Part shown: positions 50,825 through 59,575 of the stretch, in pieces | Position numbering within the stretch: position 1 is the stretch's first letter | Layout: every line of letters begins with the position of its first letter | Assembly: GCF_019801465.1 (NCBI RefSeq) | Contig: NZ_JAHVJA010000014.1 | Coordinates: forward strand, 20,606-84,605 | Source: Leisingera daeponensis | GTDB lineage: Bacteria; Pseudomonadota; Alphaproteobacteria; Rhodobacterales; Rhodobacteraceae | Reading direction: 5' to 3' | DNA length: 64,000 nucleotides | Notes under the pieces: generated by a model | Databases searched by the model: none | Told to the model about the DNA's origin: nothing | Seen by the model: the letters and a program-made list of their open reading frames with translations, nothing else | Program-made: the position numbers and the translations under genes

Positions 50825-51222
50825 GACCGGCGGTCTCTTGGCAATGCAGCTCCAAGCCTCTTCCAGCGGCCTCAAGTCTGCAGTGTGCTGTAGTAATTTG
50901 AGCCGGGAATACCTATATCGGGTGTGACCTCTGGTACTTTCTTCGCCTCACAGAGAGGCTGAAAACTGAGGCTCGCAATCGCTCGACCGCAGCATCTCTT
51001 TCAATGGCCTGAGCGCCGGCATTGGGCTGGGCACCGGTGACGCGGCTTTTTCGAACAATTCGGCTGGTGCGAATGCGAGAAAGAAAGAGCGGGGTTCAGT
51101 TCTGCTTTCATGTGCAAGACCAGCCCCGATTGCCCTCTAAAGACTCTGGACGCCGTTAATTCGCGGCAACTCCGCTTTGCCAGAGCGGCAAGAACAGCAC
51201 CGCAGCAAAGGAGAATTAGAAA
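50825..51222. other. Gene-free gap before the 186-aa gene
   Basis: No gene, dyad or repeat was recognised. It may contain the promoter for the 51223 gene, which has a clear AAAGGAG site but is 400 bases from the racemase stop. Confidence 0.4.
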
Positions 51223-51783
51223 ATGGATCAGCTGACAAGCAAGGCCGTCGCAGTATTCTCCCGCCCTTTCACCTTGCCTGGATTCGACGAGACACTTCCA
51301 GCTGGGGAGTATGACATCGAAACTGAACTGTCCGCACCTCCCGGCCACCTGACACCCCAGGCTTGGAAAGCTTCTGTAATAATTCATTTGCACCCGCGTG
51401 CGTCACATCCTGGGCTGGCTCGCAGCCTGACGGTTTCACTGGCGGATCTCGAGAGTGCCCAGGCCAAGGACAAGTTGTCCGGAAAGAAGCTATCGCAGTT
51501 TTTCCTCGAAGAAATGCTTGCCGACCCAATGGTACGTCTGGTCATGCAGGCTGACGGCGTGACTGAAGCCCAGGTTCGCAGTTTATACCTTGGCGAGTGC
51601 GTTTCGGACCAGGATCGCGAGCAGGCTGCCCAGAGTGCTGAAGAGGCAAGTCCCTCAAGCGCATTTGCAATCCAAGCAGCCGAGAACGAAGGCTTGGCAC
51701 CTCCGGCAGACAATCGCGCCAACAAAGTTGTCAGTCCAGCACCGGACGTACCGGGCGGTAAGGAACCGCATGATGACTGGTAG
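51223..51783 (+). CDS. Conserved hypothetical protein, copy B (186 aa)
   Basis: 186 aa. SKAVAVFSRPFTLPGFDETLPAGEYDIETELSAPPGHL, then QAWKASVIIHLHPRASHPGLARSLTVSLADLESAQAKDKLSGKKLSQFFLEEMLADPMVRLVMQADGV: homologous to 40500-40991 block by block, including the tail motif FAIQAAENEGL. The C-terminal tail is about 25 residues longer. Its last 14 bases overlap the next gene. The N-domain also matches the 88-96-aa family. Confidence 0.83.
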   Translation: MDQLTSKAVAVFSRPFTLPGFDETLPAGEYDIETELSAPPGHLTPQAWKASVIIHLHPRASHPGLARSLTVSLADLESAQAKDKLSGKKLSQFFLEEMLADPMVRLVMQADGVTEAQVRSLYLGECVSDQDREQAAQSAEEASPSSAFAIQAAENEGLAPPADNRANKVVSPAPDVPGGKEPHDDW

Positions 51784-51967
51784 AAACGAACAAGATGCCT
51801 TTGTGACACCTGCCCGCGGAGACGTGCCGCGAGAGCGCCGTTGCTTGCGGTGCAATTCTGTATTCTGGAGTGAAGGGTTCGGTGAACGGATCTGCCAGCG
51901 CTGCAAGTCTTCAAATGCTTGGCGTAACGCCGTTCCAGTACGATCCGGCTCGCCCGGCCGCCGTTGA
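51770..51967 (+). CDS. 65-aa Cys4 zinc-ribbon-like protein, copy B
   Basis: 65 aa from the ATG at 51770, overlapping the upstream stop, with AAGGA upstream. VPRERRCLRCNSVFWSEGFGERICQRCKSSNAW and a basic end SGSPGRR: same CxxC-x16-CxxC plan as 43476-43670. It closes the copy-B gene set. The gap 51968-52304 shows no gene. Confidence 0.82.
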   Translation: MMTGRNEQDAFVTPARGDVPRERRCLRCNSVFWSEGFGERICQRCKSSNAWRNAVPVRSGSPGRR

Positions 51968-52304
51968 AACCCTCCGGGCAGCACAATTTTCATTTTGCCG
52001 GATCTGTACTTCGCTAAACCCCTGTTTGCTTCTACTCCTTGGCAGCCTATTGGGCTTCAAAGGCCGGCAGGACTGAGCCGGACCTGGCGCAACAGATTAG
52101 AAAAGAAATGAGTTGGATTCAGGAGGGATTGCCAGTTTGCTTGCACACGGAAACTCCCCTCGGAACGGAACGCTACGTCTGCGTTGAACCTGGAGGCGGT
52201 CAATGGCCGCTCGGCCAACCGCCTCACCCTGAGAGCAATTGCCTCTGAGGGCCAGTCCAAATGAACTGCAGTTCGTATGGTTCAGGTGCCAGGCGGCCTA
52301 CAAT

Positions 52305-52481
52305 TCACTGGCCACTGCGCTTGTACTGAAGCCGGGAGCGCCGTAGGCGCTCGTTTTTACTGCGCCGCATTTCGTTTTCGTCTTCCAGAATTTCACGCGC
52401 GGCCCGAGCGGTCTTTTCCATCGTGGTTTCCTTGCGGGACAGGCCGGCTAGTTTCAATTCCTCAATATTAAACTTGGTCAT
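52305..52481 (-). CDS. 58-aa basic protein
   Basis: 58 aa on the minus strand, ATG at 52481 with GGAG eight bases upstream, stop at 52305-52307. Sequence MTKFNIEELKLAGLSRKETT, then MEKTARAAREILEDENEMRR and SKNERLRRSRLQYKRSGQ. Highly charged helix with an Arg-rich end; I have a memory of similar small roseobacter proteins (LAGLSRKETTMEKTARAAREI) but no function. The good ribosome site, composition and helical pattern support a real gene that usual length cut-offs miss. Confidence 0.72.
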   Translation of the reverse strand: MTKFNIEELKLAGLSRKETTMEKTARAAREILEDENEMRRSKNERLRRSRLQYKRSGQ

Positions 52482-52615
52482 CGTCCAACTCCTACGAGGC
52501 TGATTGTGGGCAGGGCTATTTTTGCGTGAAAGTTCAGTTTGGGCCTTCTGTCAGGTGCGCTATGGGGCAGAAGGACTGGGCAGCGCCGTGGGCAGCGCCA
52601 GTTCGTTGCAGTGTT

Positions 52616-52906
52616 CTACGCAGCGGCGGGGAAGTCCGCGTGAAATCCAGCAGAGCCGACTGCCGAGAGGAATGCTGCGCGGGCGGCACCTACAGGCGCG
52701 AGACAGTCCATCGCTGCATCGATTTTCTCAAGCGCAACATCTCTATTGTGATCAGAAACAGGCCAAGCTCTCTGCAGCCAGAATTGGGCTTGTTCGATTG
52801 TCGAGATTTTTCGTGTCCGCCCTTCGGAGGGCAGAAAAATGGTCAAGGGGGTTCCCCAGGAAATTTCTATCAAGATTGTTCTTTCGGTGGTTTTTGAAAG
52901 CCGCAT
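52616..52906 (-). CDS. DUF982 family protein
   Basis: 96 aa from the ATG at 52906 (an ATG at 52945 adds 13 hydrophobic residues). The pattern ISWGTPLTIFLPSEGRTRKISTIEQAQFWLQRAWPVSDHNRDVALEKIDAAMDC then AARAAFLSAVGSAGF fits DUF982, small proteins of 80-100 aa common and often multi-copy in Rhizobiales and Rhodobacterales. It follows the cold-shock gene on the same strand. Role unknown. Confidence 0.78.
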   Translation of the reverse strand: MRLSKTTERTILIEISWGTPLTIFLPSEGRTRKISTIEQAQFWLQRAWPVSDHNRDVALEKIDAAMDCLAPVGAARAAFLSAVGSAGFHADFPAAA

Positions 52907-52986
52907 CAGATTGTTGGTCACAGCAAATGCGGTAAGCGAGAGCACTGCAAGAATGCTCCCGCTGAATGTTTCAAGCCTGCAGAGGC

Positions 52987-53193
52987 TTAGGCAAGTGCGA
53001 GATTGCTGGCAGACTCGCGCCCGTCGCGCCCGCTTTCGATGTCGAAAGTCACGGCTTGGCCATCGTTAAGCTGTTGGATGCCAGCGCGTTCCAGAGCGGA
53101 AATATGGACAAAGATGTCCTTCGATCCCTGCTCGGGAGCGATGAAACCAAAACCTTTTTGAGAGTTGAACCATTTCACGGTGCCATTGGCCAT
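52987..53193 (-). CDS. Cold-shock domain protein (CspA family)
   Basis: 68 aa, the standard single-domain length. RNA-binding motifs RNP1 (KGFGFIAP) and RNP2 (DIFVHISAL) are present after MANGTVKWFNSQ. An AAGGAG site (from TTTCAAGGAGACGAC on the minus strand) precedes the ATG. It acts as an RNA chaperone in the family. The C-terminus (DIESGRDGRESASNLALA) is normal. Its neighbours are DUF982 downstream and recombinase copy 2 upstream. No gene is seen in 53194-53627. Confidence 0.93.
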   Translation of the reverse strand: MANGTVKWFNSQKGFGFIAPEQGSKDIFVHISALERAGIQQLNDGQAVTFDIESGRDGRESASNLALA

Positions 53194-53627
53194 CGTGTCG
53201 TCTCCTTGAAAAATGCCATCCGCAACACGCGATAGCCCGGCCCAGTGTCAACATAGGAACAACTGGGGCCGTTAGGAAACAGAAGGTCGTAGGAAGAAGC
53301 TTTGCCCAACCGAGATGGGGTGTGCGATCCGTGATTACAAGAGGCTAGTTTTGAGACCGCGTGAAATTTTTCGCAAACTTGCTGGGCGTGCCGGCTGGGC
53401 CTGCCGAGTACGTCTTTCACAGCAGCTTGTTCTGAAGGGCAATTTTCGAGATCGCTGGTTTTTGAGCTCCAGCTCAAATCCGCTAATGGCTGTGACCCGC
53501 CTTGTGCTCACACAGCAACCAACTTAATTGGCGACGGCCGCTTCAGGTTCGACCCGAACCTCTGCTTCGCCGCGAAGGCAGGTCCGGTCCGGATTGGCGG
53601 ACGGCACGTGCCGCCCGCCAACGTGGT

Positions 53628-54260
53628 TCAAATGTCGATTTGCTCGGCGATGCTCAGCGCATCTTCAAGTTCGACGCCAAGGTATCTGACAGTGCTGTCA
53701 ACCTTTGTGTGTCCGAGCAGAAGTTGAACCGCTCTGAGATTTCCGGTTTTCCGGTATATCTCCGCTGCTTTGGTCCTACGCAGCGAATGAGTGCCGTATC
53801 CACTGGGTTCCAGCCCAATCGCAGCCACCCAATCCCTCACAAGCCGACCATATTGGCGCGTTGAGATATGCAGGCGGTCATGAAACCTGCTGGGAAACAT
53901 GAAACGGCAGCCGAGCATCTCCGCTGACTTGATCCATGCGGCAATGGTATCCCGCGTGTTTTCAGAGAGTTCAAACTGAACGGGCCGCTTGGTTTTGCTC
54001 TGAATCACAGATACGCGTTCGCGAACGCGATCGTCCCTTACCAGGTCGGTAACAGCCAGTTTTACCAGATCGCATCCGCGAAGCTTGCTATCAATTGCCA
54101 CGTTGAACAGCGCAAGATCGCGCAGGTTGCCTGCGAGTTCGAGCCGTGCGCGGATCGCCCAGACCTGTTTTGGCAGCAATGGTCGTTTCTGGCCGATGAT
54201 CCGGCCCTTGTTCCAGGCCCTTCGTTTCGGGGTGACGGCGGGAAGTTGAACTTTTGGCAT
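53628..54260 (-). CDS. Short tyrosine recombinase, copy 2
   Basis: 210 aa from the ATG at 54260 with GGAGGG upstream. Protein differs from copy 1 (30104-30736) at only a handful of positions (for example KSAEMLGC for KSPEMLGC, GLEPSGYG for GLDSSGYG). All catalytic residues are kept (LRGCDLV, GTHSLRRTKA, LLGHTK, VRYLGV). Same strand as copy 1, 23.5 kb apart, with flanking homology on both sides (GCCGCCCGCC-AxGTGGTTCAAATG on the left; AATCCTCCCGCCAA on the right). Confidence 0.9.
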   Translation of the reverse strand: MPKVQLPAVTPKRRAWNKGRIIGQKRPLLPKQVWAIRARLELAGNLRDLALFNVAIDSKLRGCDLVKLAVTDLVRDDRVRERVSVIQSKTKRPVQFELSENTRDTIAAWIKSAEMLGCRFMFPSRFHDRLHISTRQYGRLVRDWVAAIGLEPSGYGTHSLRRTKAAEIYRKTGNLRAVQLLLGHTKVDSTVRYLGVELEDALSIAEQIDI

Positions 54261-54542
54261 AGTGCGCCCTCCAATCCTCCCGCCAAGCCCAGACATCAGC
54301 ATCGCGCCGACACCTGAATTTTACAGGCGATCTGAATGTCTGCATTTTTCTCTGCCATGCAGCGAGTGAAATTCGGCAGTGCAGAAGGGAGGCGCGCTGC
54401 GCGCGGACGCAACGGGAAAACCAGATTCACAGTATGGGCTCGGAGCGGCCTTGCGGCGGCGCAGCGGTGTCATCACCGGCCTGGACGGTTACCGTCAGAT
54501 GTCTGCTTTTGCTCCGTCAGCTACATCGGCTACGGTGGCGCT

Positions 54543-55076
54543 ATGTCAGATTTCAAATCTCAGATTGCCCGTCACCGGGACAAGTTGAATGAACTTCACG
54601 AACGCATTCACTCAACCTTCAAGGAGAGAGACCGCTCTGAAGCACATAAGCGCACGTGGGAAGACGCGTGTTCCGATTTCCATAGTTTTCGGTCAGAGAT
54701 TAACAGCTTCATGGACGAAGTTAGTTCAAAAAGGCTATCGGAAGACACACAGACAAGACAATTTGTCTTTGATTTTCTGTCTGTTGATCCAATCTACTCT
54801 CGGTCAGGCTACGAGAAAGAGAACCTACTGAGGTTGCTCAAACCTCTGGAACTGATAGATGAAGAAAAGGAAGTTCTTCGTCAAACAATCCTTCGTCGTA
54901 TTCGCAACGGCGCGCTACGAGAATTTCGGCGGTTTTGCCAACTTATCCCGAAGATTAAGAATGAAGCCTTTGTTTCTGAACTTCGAAAAGAAGCCAAATC
55001 CACTGACGCGCAAATTCAACGTCGAGCTGCATTCGCCTTGGAGTATGTAGCGGAAAAGCCGTCTTCTAAGAATTGA
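54543..55076 (+). CDS. Hypothetical helical protein
   Basis: 177 aa from the ATG at 54543; the frame is open upstream but the extra residues look like repeat sequence. It is charged and helical throughout: DFKSQIARHRDKLNELHERIHSTFKERDRSEAHKRTWEDACSDFHSFRSEI, then RQFVFDFLSVDPIYSRSGYEKENLLRLLKPLELIDEEKEVLRQTILRRI. Low GC for the window, which suggests transfer. It lies directly outside recombinase copy 2. No family recognised. Confidence 0.7.
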   Translation: MSDFKSQIARHRDKLNELHERIHSTFKERDRSEAHKRTWEDACSDFHSFRSEINSFMDEVSSKRLSEDTQTRQFVFDFLSVDPIYSRSGYEKENLLRLLKPLELIDEEKEVLRQTILRRIRNGALREFRRFCQLIPKIKNEAFVSELRKEAKSTDAQIQRRAAFALEYVAEKPSSKN

Positions 55077-55144
55077 GAAGCCGACATTGATAGAGGCTGC
55101 AGCATCAAGCATTTTGGGCTCAAAGCTACCAACCTCAATGTCTA

Positions 55145-55197
55145 TCCGGATGTCCGCTTCGGTGACTGCAACAGGCTTTGCAAAGTCAGCTACCTGC
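55145..55197 (+). repeat. Dispersed repeat R3, copy b
   Basis: TGTCCGCTTCGGTGAC, spacer, CTTTGCAAAGTCAGCTACCT; inverse-strand copy at 26602-26655. The gap 55077-55630 has no gene. Confidence 0.65.
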
Positions 55198-55630
55198 GCT
55201 CCGCTGCCCCCGGTGCATCCCGCAGCATCACATGAGGCAGCTTAGCCCTGCCGAGGGTCCGCTTCCGGGAAAGAGACCCAGAAGTTTCGCACGCGCAGCA
55301 TCGTTGGCCCAGGGTCTTCGGTCTATGGCTGCTTCGGGCTGCCTGCTGTCTTCGGATACCTGGACGGCTTGGCGATCTTGCTGCAGACCGCCTGCCGCAC
55401 CGCCGCAGGTCAGCTCGGAGCCCTTTTTACCGTTGGAGCAGTTGCAGCAATTTGCAGCCGCAGCGAAAAAGAGCGAGCAGTGCCGAGCTCAAGCCGCCGT
55501 TCATTTTCCCAATTGATGAGGCAGTGCAGCATCCCGGAACCTGTCGTTTATTATTCGCCCGCCGGTGCCCGAAACTCTACCTCGAATTGGCCCATAGAAA
55601 TGGGGCTGGCCACCGAGGTCAGCTGTGTTT

Positions 55631-58006
55631 TCAGTTGGCCGCTACTGTCAGATCATTGCCCGGGTCCTTCTTTGGATCGTCGGTTTCTGAAGAAACCTGC
55701 CGGACATTCACATCTCGCTGCGGGAACGGGATCTCGATTCCGGCTGCGGACAAGTCCACATAGATGCGGAACAGGAGGTCCGACTGCGTGGTCACCATTG
55801 TATCAACATCCTTCAGATAGCACCGCAATTCAAAGTCTAACGAGCTTTCGCCCAGCCCCCGAAACAGCACGGCCGGCGCCGGGTAGCTCAGCAGGCTGGG
55901 CTCCTCCTGTGCTGCCTGTTCCAGGATCGCCTTGGTTTTTTCCAGATCGCTTCCATATGCGACCCCGACAGGAATAATCAGCCGCCCCATTCGCGAGGAC
56001 AGTGTCATGTTCTTGACCGTTCCCCCGATGAGATCCTGATTTGGAACGATCACATCATGCTTGTCGAACGTGCTGATCTGAGTGGAGCGTACAGCGATTT
56101 TCTTGACGATGCCGGAATGCCCCGACACCTCGATCCAGTCACCCTCGGCAATAGGCCGCTCGATCAGAAGGATGATTCCGGAGACGAAGTTCGAGACGAT
56201 GGTCTGCATGCCGAAGCCGATCCCCAGCGACAGCGCACCCGCAACCACCGCGAGACTCGATAGGCTCAATCCCGCGGCGGAAACCGCTATCAATGCTGAC
56301 AAAGTGAGGCCGGCATAGCCGATGCCGGTAACCAGCGCGTTCCGGGCTCCGGGATCCAGCCGCGTCCTAGGCAACACTGTTTCGCGCAACCCGTGCTGAA
56401 GCCAGCGGGTGGCGACGGTCCCGAGGAAGAAAACAACCAGAAGCGAGACAACCACGCCCAGCGACAGCTGCACGTCACCGACCTGCACCCCGACGGTCAC
56501 CAGCCGCCAGGCCTCGGCAACATCGGATGTCCGCGCGCCCCAGAAGATTGCCAGAGCAGGCGTCATCGCCAATGCCAGCAATGATCCGAGAATGAAAGGC
56601 AGCAGCGGCAGCGTTGCCTCATCCTCCTGGTCCCGGCGGCCCCTGTTAACGAAGCTATGAATGCAGCCGGAGATGAGCACATAGAGGAACAACGCAAACC
56701 CCAGCAGGGCCACCGTCATCACCATCGCGTCGGAGATATGCCGGGCCATCGGCACGTAACCGGTGAGCACCAGAGGCACGGTAACAATTGCAGTTGCCCG
56801 CAGCAGGAAAATCAGCAGCTTCACAAGTCCCCTGTTGGTCTCTGTCCGCTCCTTGCCATCGGGGGCGAACGAGGCTTCCGCCGCATCATCGTCCAGCGCG
56901 CTGTGCAACAACGCCGCCAGTTTCCAAAGCAGGAGCGATACCGCCGCAAGGATTGGCACAGCGATCACCGAAACAGTGGCCTGTTCCCGGATCAATTCCA
57001 GCGCCAGCGCCTCGACCAGCAGTTCAACGGCCTCAACAAGGCCCAGCCCCTGACACAAACGCAGCCCAAGCAGCGCCCGGCGGTCATCCATGCGCACCAG
57101 CCTGCGGCTCTGCGCATAAGGAGAGAACACGGTTTGCCCCAGCCAGTTCGCGACGATCATCACCAGCAGAATTTCCAGAACATATTGGCCGGTGTAATTG
57201 GTGAACTGCGATCTGATGCCCAACACCGGCACGATGGCAGCCAGAGCGACGGCTCCAATCGAAGGAACAAGCAGACTGCTCAGGTTGGACAGAAGAGCCC
57301 AAAGATAGCGGCGGGCGGATCTGGCCTCTTCGAAGCGCTGATCAAACCGGCGGCTGAGTTTCGGCCGCACAAACAGCGCCAGGGCCAAGCCGGCCAAGGC
57401 CAACCCCAGCGAAAGGACGACCCGCTCCTCCCTGCTTTCCCGGAATGCGTTGGTTTCAAAGCTCTGCCTCACCTCGCCCAATGTCGCAACGCTTAGATTG
57501 CTCAGCTCTTTCCGGGCAGCAGCCAGCGTTCCGGGCCATAGGATGCTGGGAAACCTCTGGATCAGCTTGCTCGTGTCCTTGCTGCGGATCAGCTTGTCCA
57601 GTTCCCGAATGAGAAGCTCAACCTGATTCAGGCGTTCCTGCGCCTCACGGGCCGGCCGGTTGGCTTCTGCCAGCTTGTCACTTAGTTCGGCCCTGCGGCT
57701 GGCAATTTCCTCCGCTTCGCTTTCGCCCTCCCCGGGCGGCGGGCCAAGCGCCATGATTTGCGCCTCGATCGTGCGGGCTTCGACGCTGCCAGACTTGGCA
57801 ATGCCCGAAACCTGTTGCCGCAACTCGTCCAGGTCACTGCGCAGCTCGTTCAGTGCTTCAACCGACGCGGCGCCGGTCTCAATGGCAGCCTGGGCGCGCG
57901 CGATGACACCCGCAGTCCTGTCCTCGGGGACATTGTTTTGAGCTTGAACCACGCTCGTGAGGCAGACGCAGACCAACAGCGACACGGCCATGAGAACACG
58001 ATGCAT
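55631..58006 (-). CDS. MscS-family mechanosensitive channel with DUF3772-like N-domain
   Basis: 791 aa from the ATG at 58006 (GGAGG nine bases upstream), which begins a signal peptide (MAVSLLVCVCLTSVVQAQ). The periplasmic N-domain has long coiled helices (residues ~30-170, RAELSDKLAEANRPAREAQERLNQVELLIRELDKLI), then about ten membrane helices. The MscS core at the end reads LAVVAGALSLGIGFGMQTIVSNFVSGIILLIERPIAEGDWIEV, then KKIAVRSTQISTFDKHDVIVPNQDLI. It opens under membrane tension to release solutes. Length and layout fit the DUF3772 subfamily of large MscS proteins. Confidence 0.9.
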   Translation of the reverse strand: MHRVLMAVSLLVCVCLTSVVQAQNNVPEDRTAGVIARAQAAIETGAASVEALNELRSDLDELRQQVSGIAKSGSVEARTIEAQIMALGPPPGEGESEAEEIASRRAELSDKLAEANRPAREAQERLNQVELLIRELDKLIRSKDTSKLIQRFPSILWPGTLAAARKELSNLSVATLGEVRQSFETNAFRESREERVVLSLGLALAGLALALFVRPKLSRRFDQRFEEARSARRYLWALLSNLSSLLVPSIGAVALAAIVPVLGIRSQFTNYTGQYVLEILLVMIVANWLGQTVFSPYAQSRRLVRMDDRRALLGLRLCQGLGLVEAVELLVEALALELIREQATVSVIAVPILAAVSLLLWKLAALLHSALDDDAAEASFAPDGKERTETNRGLVKLLIFLLRATAIVTVPLVLTGYVPMARHISDAMVMTVALLGFALFLYVLISGCIHSFVNRGRRDQEDEATLPLLPFILGSLLALAMTPALAIFWGARTSDVAEAWRLVTVGVQVGDVQLSLGVVVSLLVVFFLGTVATRWLQHGLRETVLPRTRLDPGARNALVTGIGYAGLTLSALIAVSAAGLSLSSLAVVAGALSLGIGFGMQTIVSNFVSGIILLIERPIAEGDWIEVSGHSGIVKKIAVRSTQISTFDKHDVIVPNQDLIGGTVKNMTLSSRMGRLIIPVGVAYGSDLEKTKAILEQAAQEEPSLLSYPAPAVLFRGLGESSLDFELRCYLKDVDTMVTTQSDLLFRIYVDLSAAGIEIPFPQRDVNVRQVSSETDDPKKDPGNDLTVAAN

Positions 58007-58369
58007 TATCTTCCTCCGGCTAAACATTCGACGGCTCCGTTTGCGGTTCCATAAAATGCCTGCAAGTCTACGCGCCGGCCCTTGTGCCGCAAGCCCACGC
58101 TGCTGAGAGTTGGAAGTATGGGCTGTGTGAATAGTCACGGCCTCGCCCTTTCATGAAAAACACGACTTGTCACAACATCAACTATGCCTCTGTAACCAAT
58201 GGCTTTCTTCCTCTGAGAAGATGCCGCCACTGCTTGACCGCTTGCTTCCCCGCCGGAGGCAGCGCATTTGGTTCGGAAAGCTCATCAAGCCTGATCGTCT
58301 ATGCTGCTTGAAAAATCCTGGAGCGAAACCACCCTTTCTCACATTGGAACGGCGTAAGGGTGTGCGGCC

Positions 58370-59341
58370 ATGCTCACTTATCATCGGTCAATTTGGGTGG
58401 AGAATGCAGATCCTAAAGGAAAGTACAGTGAACTCACGCTCCGCCCGGAAAGCACCATCAGGATGCACGCTGGCCGAAACCGCCGCGCCGCCGTGGCGAC
58501 GGCGAAATTGGAACCCAGCGGAACGAACATTGTTGCAGTGACCTCCACCGGGCACGATATCGAAGTGAACGACGAAGGTTCCCTCACCATTATGCTGCCT
58601 TACAGCGGCGACGTTTCAGTACGTGTGCAAAACCGCTCCTTCCACGCCCGTGCGGGAGAGGGGCTGGCGTTCACCCCAAGCCGCCGCAAGACTTCCGTCA
58701 AGGCCGCACAAGGCAGAGAATTCGCGGCATTTATGCTCAAGGCGCCCGTAGCGGCAACGGACCTCAGGCGGTACACGCCGCGCCTCCTGAGCGGGAACCC
58801 GAATTTCGATCTCAAAATCGACGCCGTCCGCAGCCTCTCTGATTTGATCAGATACATCATGACCGACCTGAGTTCTCAGAACCCTGTTCTGGCGGACACC
58901 AGGGCTGCGCAGCTGGTCGAAGCGCTGATGAAGCAGCATCTGCAATCGGCGTTGGAAGTGTGGCCAACGGACCAATATCCAACCCTGCTTGCGCCAGACC
59001 CGCATTTCCGGCGTGCCGTGGATTTCATGCGCGCGCACCACTGTGAACCGTTGCAACTGGAAGACATTGCAGAGGCCGCCGGCATCAGCTGCCGCAAGCT
59101 CCAACGGGTGTTCCGCCGCGCTACTGGCCTCACCGTCTGGGCCTATCTGACGTCCATCCGTATGAGCCAAGCCCGCAGACTGCTGGTGTCTGGCGCCCCC
59201 GTCAGCGTCACGGCTGCGGCGTTTGAGTGCGGAATTGCGCATCTGGGGCGCTTTGCCCGCCAGTATCAAAACGCTTACGGAGAACTGCCGAGCCAGACGC
59301 TGAGACGCGCGAAAGCCCGGGTGGACATGCCAGGCCGGTGA
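58370..59341 (+). CDS. AraC-family transcriptional regulator
   Basis: 323 aa. The N-terminal AraC_binding_2-like domain has SLTIMLPYSGDVSVRVQNRSFHARAGEGLAFTPSRRKTSVKA; the C-terminal double HTH reads HHCEPLQLEDIAEAAGISCRKLQRVFRRATGLTVWAYLTSIRMSQARRLLVSG and SVTAAAFECGIAHLGRFARQYQNAYGELPSQTLRR. Diverges from the MscS gene across 360 bases with no other gene. Ligand and targets unknown. Confidence 0.9.
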   Translation: MLTYHRSIWVENADPKGKYSELTLRPESTIRMHAGRNRRAAVATAKLEPSGTNIVAVTSTGHDIEVNDEGSLTIMLPYSGDVSVRVQNRSFHARAGEGLAFTPSRRKTSVKAAQGREFAAFMLKAPVAATDLRRYTPRLLSGNPNFDLKIDAVRSLSDLIRYIMTDLSSQNPVLADTRAAQLVEALMKQHLQSALEVWPTDQYPTLLAPDPHFRRAVDFMRAHHCEPLQLEDIAEAAGISCRKLQRVFRRATGLTVWAYLTSIRMSQARRLLVSGAPVSVTAAAFECGIAHLGRFARQYQNAYGELPSQTLRRAKARVDMPGR

Positions 59342-59575
59342 CGGCGCAATTCGGATAGCGATTGGCCGGATGGGGATAGTTTGCTTCGTTTCAACTGGAT
59401 AACATGATAACATGCATACGGGAGACACCTTTTCAGGTGCTGGCCCCAAGCAGGACAAATCGCATGCTCTCGGCCGTGTCCTTGCCAAGCCAAGTTCAGG
59501 CCATAGGCGTGCCAGATCCACAGTAGGGCTGGGCGGATTTCATGCCGTGCGGCTTTTCATGATGGGGAGTGCCAA

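Noticed and set aside
55178..55977. Open frames of 103-202 aa before the MscS gene end
   Set aside because: Partly antisense to the MscS gene; no ribosome site or conserved motif.
56657..57496. 279-aa plus-strand frame
   Set aside because: Shadow of the MscS gene on the other strand.
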